Shown here: in pieces, positions 13,323 to 18,583 of the stretch
Layout of the letters: every line of letters begins with the position of its first letter
Numbering within the stretch: the first letter of the stretch is position 1
Notes under the pieces: generated by a model
Seen by the model: only the letters and a program-made list of their open reading frames with translations
Told to the model about the DNA's origin: nothing
Database searches by the model: none
Translations under genes and position numbers: made by a program
Assembly: GCA_040905285.1 (NCBI GenBank)
Contig: JBBDRV010000210.1
Coordinates: 1-18,583, forward strand
DNA from: JBBDRV01 sp040905285
GTDB taxonomy: Bacteria; Bacteroidota; Rhodothermia; Balneolales; Balneolaceae
Reading direction: 5' to 3'
DNA: 18,583 nucleotides

Positions 13323-16043
13323 CTATTCAGACTGGTCCTCTTCCAGGTAATCCCGCAATACCTTGTGCAGGATACCCCCGTTCCGGTAATAGTGAATTTC
13401 TACAGGAGTGTCTATTCGACAGACAGTTGTAAACTCTATCGTCTCCCCGTTTCCTTTCGTGGCAGTGACAGATACTTCCTGCCGGGGTTTCAGATCATCT
13501 GTTACCTGAATATTAAAAGATTCCGAGCCATCCAGCCCCAGGCTTTCGTGGCTTTCACCGTCCACAAACTGCAGCGGAAGAACCCCCATACCCACCAGAT
13601 TCGAACGGTGGATACGCTCGTAAGAAGCAGCAATCACGGCTTCAATCCCCAGAAGAATCGTCCCTTTGGCGGCCCAGTCCCTTGACGATCCGGTTCCATA
13701 TTCCTGGCCTGCAAGGGCGATCAGCGGGGTACCCGACTTCTTGTATCTTTCTGCAGCATCAAATACCGTCGTGACCTCATCATCGGGATGATACTTTGTA
13801 AACCCGCCTTCCGTTCCGGGCGCCAGCTGATTTTTAAACCGCACATTGGCAAATGTGCCTCTTGTCATTATGCGGTCATTGCCTCTGCGGGAGCCATACG
13901 AGTTGAAATCCTTTTGCTCCACTCCGTTTTCCAGCAGGTAACTTCCAGCGGGGCTGTCCGCAGCAATATTACCGGCCGGTGAGATATGATCCGTCGTGAT
14001 GGAATCCCCCACTTTGATTAATACCCGCGCACCCTCTATAGGGCTGATCGGCTCGGGCGTTTTACCCATACCGACAAAGAAAGGCGGTTCCTGGATATAG
14101 GTTGACTCCTCTTTCCAATCATACAGTTCACCGCCACCGACCGGGATTTTCTCCCAGGTTTCGGATTCGAAAATGTCACTGTACAATTTTTCAAACAGTT
14201 CCGGCCGAATTGCCGAATCAAGAAACTCTGTGATCTCCGCACTTGTCGGCCATATCTCCCTCAGATACACATCGTTGCCATCCCCGTCTTTCCCGATCGG
14301 CTCATGCTCCAAATCGATATCCACTCTTCCCGCCAGTGCATAAGCCACCACAAGCGGCGGAGAAGCCAGGTAGTTCGCTTTTACGTGCGGGTGGATCCTT
14401 CCTTCAAAGTTTCTGTTGCCCGACAGTACACCGGCCACAACGAGTTCACCTTCCTCGATCGCACTGACAACGGCCTCAGGCAGCGGGCCCGAGTTTCCGA
14501 TACAGGTGGTACATCCGTAACCCACCAGGTTGAAGCCGAGCTGATCCATATAACCCGTCAGTCCGGCTTCGTTCAAATATTCTGTCACGACCCTGGATCC
14601 GGGAGCCAGGGATGTCTTGACAAATGGCGGCACCTTCATTCCCCGTTCAACCGCTTTCTTGGCGATAATTCCGGCACCAAGCATTACACTGGGATTGGAG
14701 GTATTGGTGCAGCTGGTAATGGCTGCAATAACCACATTTCCGTGAGTCATGTCGACGGCCCGGCCATTTTTAAACACGCCTTTGTTCGCCAGCTTTTCCC
14801 GGGCAAGGTTGAATCCCATGGTAGGATCACTGCTGGTCAGTGAGTTTTCGAACGTCTCTTTCATCCGGGGAAGGGCAATGCGGTCCTGGGGGCGTTTGGG
14901 TCCTGCAAGTGACGCTTCCACTTCTCCAAGGTCCATTTCAAGAACTTCGGTGAAAACAGGATCGTCCATATCATCCGTCCTGAACAGCCCCTGCTCTTTC
15001 GTGTAATGCTCAACCAGCTTTACCTGCTCCTCCGAACGGCCTGTACGCAGCATGTAACGCAGGGCTTCATCATCGATGGGGAAGAAGCCCATTGTGGCAC
15101 CGTATTCAGGAGACATATTGGCGATGGTCGCCCGATCCGGCAGGCTCATGTTACTCAGCCCGGGCCCAAAGAATTCGACAAATTTGCTGACCACTCCGTG
15201 ACGACGCAGCATCTGGGTCACCGTAAGAGTCAGATCCGTTGCGGTAATTCCTTCCCGTAATTTTCCGGTCAGCTTGACACCGATTACCTCGGGCACCAGC
15301 ATATAAATCTGCTGGCCCAGCATGGCCGCTTCCGCTTCAATTCCACCTACTCCCCATCCGAGTATGCCGAGGCCGTTGATCATCGTCGTATGGGAATCAG
15401 TACCTACAAGCGTATCCGGATACGCAACGGTTGAACCGTCTTTCTCTTCGCGGGTAAATACCCCTTTTGCCAGATATTCAAGATTGATCTGGTGTACAAT
15501 ACCGCGGCCCGGAGGGACAACACGGAAATTGTCGAACGCTTTCTGTCCCCATTTCAGAAATTCATATCGCTCCCGGTTACGCTCCATTTCCTTGTCCACA
15601 TTAAACATAAATGCATAATCCTGCCCGAACATATCTACCTGAACAGAGTGATCTATCACAAGATCCACGGGGACCTGGGGATTGATGGCCTGGGGATTCC
15701 CTCCCATTCTTTTCATGGCGGACCTGAGAGCTGCAAGATCAACCACTGCCGGAACCCCGGTAAAATCCTGAAGAACAACACGTGATGGTTTAAACGGTAT
15801 CTCACCCGTTGGATTTTTGGCATCGTATCCGGCCAGACGTCGTACGTCCTCCTCTGTAATGGCAAAACCGTCATATTCCCGAAGAACCGCCTCCAGCAAT
15901 ATCTTGATCGTGAAAGGCAGGCGGCTGACATTGCCGTATCCCAGCTCTTCCAGTTTTTTCAGGCTGAAAAGATGTGCTTTGCCTGAACCGGTATTAAATT
16001 CCAGCCGTGTTTTTAACAGATCGTTTTTCTCACTCATGCTCAT
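13323..16043 (-). CDS. acnA: aconitate hydratase A
   Basis: Aconitase interconverts citrate and isocitrate in the TCA cycle using a [4Fe-4S] cluster. The 906 residues match the AcnA/IRP1 type (E. coli AcnA about 890). Cluster ligands are visible: C445 in AITSCTNTSNP, and C511 and C514 in GYGCTTCIGNSG. Other landmarks are GTDSHTTMINGLGILGWGVG in domain 1, DHISPAGNI and YGSRRGND near the linker, and EYGTGSSRDWAAKG in the swivelling C-terminal domain. The frame begins MSMSEKND; the second ATG two codons in is an equal candidate. AAGGA lies 13 bases upstream of the first ATG, rather far. It is a single gene between convergent and divergent neighbours. No obvious promoter of good quality was seen in the 266-base upstream gap. 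Confidence 0.97.
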   Translation of the reverse strand: MSMSEKNDLLKTRLEFNTGSGKAHLFSLKKLEELGYGNVSRLPFTIKILLEAVLREYDGFAITEEDVRRLAGYDAKNPTGEIPFKPSRVVLQDFTGVPAVVDLAALRSAMKRMGGNPQAINPQVPVDLVIDHSVQVDMFGQDYAFMFNVDKEMERNRERYEFLKWGQKAFDNFRVVPPGRGIVHQINLEYLAKGVFTREEKDGSTVAYPDTLVGTDSHTTMINGLGILGWGVGGIEAEAAMLGQQIYMLVPEVIGVKLTGKLREGITATDLTLTVTQMLRRHGVVSKFVEFFGPGLSNMSLPDRATIANMSPEYGATMGFFPIDDEALRYMLRTGRSEEQVKLVEHYTKEQGLFRTDDMDDPVFTEVLEMDLGEVEASLAGPKRPQDRIALPRMKETFENSLTSSDPTMGFNLAREKLANKGVFKNGRAVDMTHGNVVIAAITSCTNTSNPSVMLGAGIIAKKAVERGMKVPPFVKTSLAPGSRVVTEYLNEAGLTGYMDQLGFNLVGYGCTTCIGNSGPLPEAVVSAIEEGELVVAGVLSGNRNFEGRIHPHVKANYLASPPLVVAYALAGRVDIDLEHEPIGKDGDGNDVYLREIWPTSAEITEFLDSAIRPELFEKLYSDIFESETWEKIPVGGGELYDWKEESTYIQEPPFFVGMGKTPEPISPIEGARVLIKVGDSITTDHISPAGNIAADSPAGSYLLENGVEQKDFNSYGSRRGNDRIMTRGTFANVRFKNQLAPGTEGGFTKYHPDDEVTTVFDAAERYKKSGTPLIALAGQEYGTGSSRDWAAKGTILLGIEAVIAASYERIHRSNLVGMGVLPLQFVDGESHESLGLDGSESFNIQVTDDLKPRQEVSVTATKGNGETIEFTTVCRIDTPVEIHYYRNGGILHKVLRDYLEEDQSE

Positions 16044-16267
16044 AGGTTGTTTGGAGTCCTTGGTAGCTTTCGGTTATCGGAATTCGGCTTCTTCACAGAT
16101 TCGACAAGTTACAAATCATTTTGCATAATGTCCTCTCCCCGCGAACAGTTATCCCTGCAATGATCCGCCCCGTTTGATTGTTGTTTCACTCCGGAGGGTG
16201 CATCAGACAGATCAGACGTAAAACTTTTAACGCCGGGATTGCAATCCATCTGCTTTCGCCTTATTTT

Positions 16268-16295
16268 TTGAGACTTATCAACTTCTCAAGATAAT
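16268..16295 (+). promoter_or_regulatory. promoter of the ribosomal protein operon, with embedded inverted repeat
   Basis: TTGAGA (16268-16273) and GATAAT (16290-16295) are 16 bases apart, each matching sigma70 consensus at 5 of 6 positions. Transcription would start near 16302, leaving a leader of only about 8 bases before the GTG start of rplM and no Shine-Dalgarno sequence. TTGAGA is repeated inverted as TCTCAA at 16284-16289, directly before the -10, so the spacer is bounded by a 6-bp dyad. The rest of the 16044-16309 gap shows nothing else I can name. Confidence 0.5.
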
Positions 16296-16309
16296 TAAAG
16301 AGATCCATC

Positions 16310-16753
16310 GTGAATACGATTAGTAATAAAACATACTCGGCAAAACCGGGTGATATTAACAAGAAATGGATATTAGTGGATGCAGAGGATCAGCCTCTGG
16401 GTCGTGTAAGCAGTCGGATTGCGTCTGTTATCCGTGGGAAAAACAAGCCTGAATTCACTCCGCACGCTGATACCGGCGATAATGTCGTTGTCATCAATGC
16501 AGAGAAGGTTCTCCTCACCGGAAAGAAACTGTCAGACAAAACCTATTTTCACCATTCCGGCTTTACGGGAAGTGAACGTTTTGTGACTGCAGCCGACATG
16601 CTGGAAAAAGATCCGGCCTCGCTTATAAAAAAAGCTGTGAAGGGAATGCTGCCCAAAAACAGACTGGGCCGGCGCCTGCTGACCAACCTTCGGGTTTACG
16701 CAGGGCCTGTTCATCCACACACGGCACAACAACCAGAAAAAACAGAATTTTAA
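16310..16753 (+). CDS. rplM: 50S ribosomal protein L13 (uL13)
   Basis: An early-assembly protein of the large subunit, 147 residues (E. coli 142). Family landmarks include KKWILVDAEDQPLGRVSS near residues 19-36, GDNVVVINAEKVLLTGKK, YFHHSGFTG, the MLPKNRLGRRLL stretch and the final HPHTAQQPE. The start is a GTG: the resulting MNTISNKTYSAKPGD matches the extended N-terminus I recall for L13 in Bacteroidota-type bacteria, and no ATG lies suitably near. There is no Shine-Dalgarno sequence, and the predicted leader is very short. rpsI follows 4 bases after the stop codon, the usual L13-S9 pair. Confidence 0.96.
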   Translation: MNTISNKTYSAKPGDINKKWILVDAEDQPLGRVSSRIASVIRGKNKPEFTPHADTGDNVVVINAEKVLLTGKKLSDKTYFHHSGFTGSERFVTAADMLEKDPASLIKKAVKGMLPKNRLGRRLLTNLRVYAGPVHPHTAQQPEKTEF

Positions 16754-16757
16754 CTTC

Positions 16758-17144
16758 ATGTCCCAAGCGAATTACATCGGCAGAAGAAAGACGTCTACTG
16801 CAAGACTCTACATAGAACCGGGCAAAGGAGAGTTCCTGGTTAATAAAAAGAAACTGGAAGACTATTTTTCTTCCCAGGCCCGCATCAATGTGGCGTCACT
16901 GCCACTGAAAGTTACCGAATTTGACGGTAAATATGATATCAAGGTGACCGTGCGCGGTGGTGGAACGACCGGTCAGGCAGGCGCTGTCCAGCTGGCTCTC
17001 GCCCGTGCCCTGGATGACCTGAATGATGACGTACATTCTATTTTAAAGAAAGACGGCCTTCTTTCGCGGGATGACCGGATGGTTGAACGCAAGAAATACG
17101 GCCAGCCGAAAGCCCGGAAGAAATTCCAGTTTTCAAAGCGATAA
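16758..17144 (+). CDS. rpsI: 30S ribosomal protein S9 (uS9)
   Basis: A small-subunit protein of 128 residues whose C-terminal tail reaches into the decoding centre near P-site tRNA. It shows the N-terminal GRRKTSTARLYI motif, VRGGGTTGQAGAVQLALARAL in the core, and the basic tail RKKYGQPKARKKFQFSKR ending in Arg, as expected for S9. It begins 4 bases after rplM without a Shine-Dalgarno sequence, so reinitiation or coupling is likely. A 132-base gap separates it from rpsB. Confidence 0.97.
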   Translation: MSQANYIGRRKTSTARLYIEPGKGEFLVNKKKLEDYFSSQARINVASLPLKVTEFDGKYDIKVTVRGGGTTGQAGAVQLALARALDDLNDDVHSILKKDGLLSRDDRMVERKKYGQPKARKKFQFSKR

Positions 17145-17276
17145 TTTATTACCAAAACCTGAATCACACATACGCAGCGACTCCTCACCGAGTGTTCCTT
17201 GCGGGCAGATTGCCGGGCGGGAATTAGTGAAGGGGAATGACCTGTGTAGAGGATTAACTCAAAACAATCTTACTCT

Positions 17277-18449
17277 ATGCCTAAAGCAGCATCTATTGAA
17301 AGTCTATTGAAATCAGGTGCCCACTTCGGCCACCTGACACGTCGCTGGGATCCGAAAATGAAGGAATTCATTTTCATGCAGCGAAACGGTATCCACATCA
17401 TCGATCTTAAAAAGTCCCAAAAATATCTGCAGGAAGCTCTTGAAGAAGTAGCCGGCCTGGCAAGAGCGGGAAAAACCATTCTCTTCGTCGGTACTAAAAA
17501 GCAGTCCCAGGAGATCATTAAAACCGAAGCGATTCGCAGCGGCATGCCCTTTGTGACACATCGCTGGCTTGGAGGCATGCTTACCAATTTCAGCACCGTT
17601 CGGAAAAGCATTTCAAGGATGGAGGAAATCGATCGTATGAGCAAGGACGGCACGTTCGAGGAACTCACTAAAAAAGAAGGCCTGATGCTTGACCGGGAAC
17701 GTGAGAAACTGGAAAACACGCTTGGCGGCATTGCCAATATGACCCGGTTGCCGGGCGCTATATTTGTTGTGGATACAATTAAAGAGCATATCGCCGTTAA
17801 TGAGGCAGTGAAACTGAACATCCCTATTATTGCGCTGGTCGATACAAACAGTGATCCCGATATCCCTGATTATATCATTCCCTGTAATGACGATTCAGCC
17901 CGGACAATTCAGCTCATTACCACGCAGGTTGCTGACGCCATTATAGAAGGAAATGCAGAGCGTGAAGCAATGAAAGAGGAAGAGCTGATGGAACAGGCCG
18001 CCGAGGAATCCAAGTCCCAGGAGGACACCGGGAGTGAAGAAGGTGTGGAAGAGGTCAAGACAACGACCCGCCGCCGCAAACGCCGGCGAAAAGAACCCGG
18101 AGATGAGCTGAAGCCGGAGCCGGATGTAAAGAAAGAGGGCGGAAAAGACTCCCCGTCACCTGAATCCGGGCAAACCGAAGAGCAGGAGCAAAAATCAGAT
18201 TCTGAAAAAAAATCAGAACCGGAAGTCCAGTATGAGAATAAGGGAAATGAGCCGGATGTAAAAAAAGAGAGCGGAAAAGACTCCCCGTCACCCGAATCCG
18301 GGCAAACCGAAGAGCAGGAGCAAAAATCAGATTCCGAAAAAAAATCAGAACCGGAAGTCAAGGTTGACAATAAGGAAAATGAGCCGACTGTAACATCATC
18401 CGCCGGTGAGGAAAAGGAAGAGGACCAAAGCGAGGATACGCCATCGTAG
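17277..18449 (+). CDS. rpsB: 30S ribosomal protein S2 (uS2) with long charged C-terminal extension
   Basis: S2 sits at the back of the 30S head-body junction and helps recruit S1 and mRNA. Residues 1 to about 225 are a normal S2: HFGHLTRRWDPKMKEFIF, GTKKQSQEIIK, VTHRWLGGMLTNFSTVRKS, VDTIKEHIAVNEA and ALVDTNSDPD are all present. Family length is about 240-260, but this frame runs to 390. The extra 150 or so residues are Glu/Lys/Ser-rich, with an acidic coiled segment, a strongly basic patch (RRRKRRRK, residues 265-272) and a 44-residue unit present twice. There are no aromatic or hydrophobic clusters, so it should be disordered. The start ATG has no Shine-Dalgarno sequence. tsf follows after 62 bases. 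The frame is intact and in phase, so the tail is part of the gene, not a frameshift artefact. Confidence 0.96.
   Translation: MPKAASIESLLKSGAHFGHLTRRWDPKMKEFIFMQRNGIHIIDLKKSQKYLQEALEEVAGLARAGKTILFVGTKKQSQEIIKTEAIRSGMPFVTHRWLGGMLTNFSTVRKSISRMEEIDRMSKDGTFEELTKKEGLMLDREREKLENTLGGIANMTRLPGAIFVVDTIKEHIAVNEAVKLNIPIIALVDTNSDPDIPDYIIPCNDDSARTIQLITTQVADAIIEGNAEREAMKEEELMEQAAEESKSQEDTGSEEGVEEVKTTTRRRKRRRKEPGDELKPEPDVKKEGGKDSPSPESGQTEEQEQKSDSEKKSEPEVQYENKGNEPDVKKESGKDSPSPESGQTEEQEQKSDSEKKSEPEVKVDNKENEPTVTSSAGEEKEEDQSEDTPS
18117..18380 (+). repeat. 132-bp in-frame tandem duplication inside rpsB
   Basis: Copy 1 is 18117-18248 and copy 2 is 18249-18380, head to tail, each 44 codons long. They differ at 9 of 132 positions by my count, 5 of them in the last 21 bases. 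A third copy begins at 18381 (GAGCCG) but diverges at once. Both copies encode EPDVKKE(G/S)GKDSPSPES followed by GQTEEQEQKSDSEKKSEPEV. The unit length is a multiple of three, so copy number can change without breaking the gene. Confidence 0.95.
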
Positions 18450-18511
18450 ACGGCCGTTGATGCGAAGGGAAACCCTGCAGAAAACCTGAATTCATAATTA
18501 AAAATTTTCCG

Positions 18512-18583
18512 ATGAGTATTAGTGCAAAAGACGTAAAAGCGCTGCGTGACCTACCGGGGGCGGGTATGATGGATTGTAAAAAA
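18512..18583 (+). CDS. tsf: elongation factor Ts, N-terminal fragment (cut by window edge)
   Basis: The last 72 bases encode 24 residues beginning MSISAKDVKALRDL and continuing PGAGMMDCKK. This is the UBA-like N-terminal domain of EF-Ts, with the LRDLxGAGMMDCKKAL signature cut at KK. EF-Ts exchanges GDP for GTP on EF-Tu during elongation. The position directly after rpsB is the standard rpsB-tsf arrangement. The start has no Shine-Dalgarno sequence (AAAATTTTCCG precedes it). The gene continues beyond the right edge. Confidence 0.93.
   Translation, partial: MSISAKDVKALRDLPGAGMMDCKK

Noticed and set aside
14304..14843. Long plus-strand open frame opposite acnA (179 codons)
   Set aside because: Antisense shadow of a highly conserved gene; the translation shows no recognisable motif.
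17145..17276. Possible structured S2 leader RNA in the rpsI-rpsB gap (ACTC/GAGT and G-rich segments)
   Set aside because: Only a 4-bp stem could be drawn with confidence; no known leader motif could be recognised by eye.
17909..18370. Minus-strand 153-codon frame opposite the S2 tail
   Set aside because: It is the Ser/Phe/Gly-rich complement of the Glu/Lys repeat, with no start context and no family features; composition alone keeps it open.
18117..18380. Repeat considered as a CRISPR or mobile-element signature
   Set aside because: There are only two contiguous units without spacers, both coding in frame within rpsB; this is a coding tandem repeat.

Overview
The window looks like chromosomal core DNA from a member of the Bacteroidota/Rhodothermota/Balneolota group. 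Balneolota is my best guess, by inference. The evidence is the L13-S9-S2-EF-Ts gene order, the L13 N-terminus, signal peptides ending in A-Q, a LytR_C protein next to RsfS, and translation-machinery genes without Shine-Dalgarno sequences. No rRNA, tRNA, CRISPR array, insertion sequence or phage gene is visible, and no gene-free stretch exceeds 300 bases.

Layout. (1) Bases 92-2985, minus strand: a tight operon queA-ispD-ispF-dedA for queuosine tRNA modification, two MEP isoprenoid steps and a DedA membrane protein. A short sequence left of it resembles an rRNA-operon leader pointing out of the window. (2) Bases 3212-4627, plus strand: a small secreted protein of unknown function, a membrane-anchored LytR_C protein and the ribosome silencing factor RsfS, probably one operon with a promoter at 3139-3167. 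(3) Bases 4628-4869: an intergenic stretch with a possible decayed minus-strand membrane-protein tail. (4) Bases 4870-13316, plus strand, the most distinctive part: a 1294-residue orphan sensor histidine kinase with about 12 membrane segments, a MATE exporter starting 7 bases after it, then a type III polyketide synthase, a SAM methyltransferase and an FAD aromatic hydroxylase. The last three match the gene logic of srsABC-type phenolic-lipid (alkylresorcinol/alkylquinone) pathways. (5) Bases 13323-16043, minus strand: aconitase A, converging on the hydroxylase with 6 bases between stop codons. (6) Bases 16310-18583, plus strand: rplM, rpsI, rpsB and the first 24 codons of tsf. S2 carries a long charged low-complexity C-terminal tail containing a 132-bp tandem duplication.

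How it fits together. Most of the window is housekeeping. The accessory content is the polyketide-derived lipid pathway, possibly with MATE as exporter and the large kinase as envelope sensor; that link rests only on adjacency and shared strand. I found no convincing wholly new system. The kinase/exporter/phenolic-lipid block and the repeat-bearing S2 tail are the best leads.
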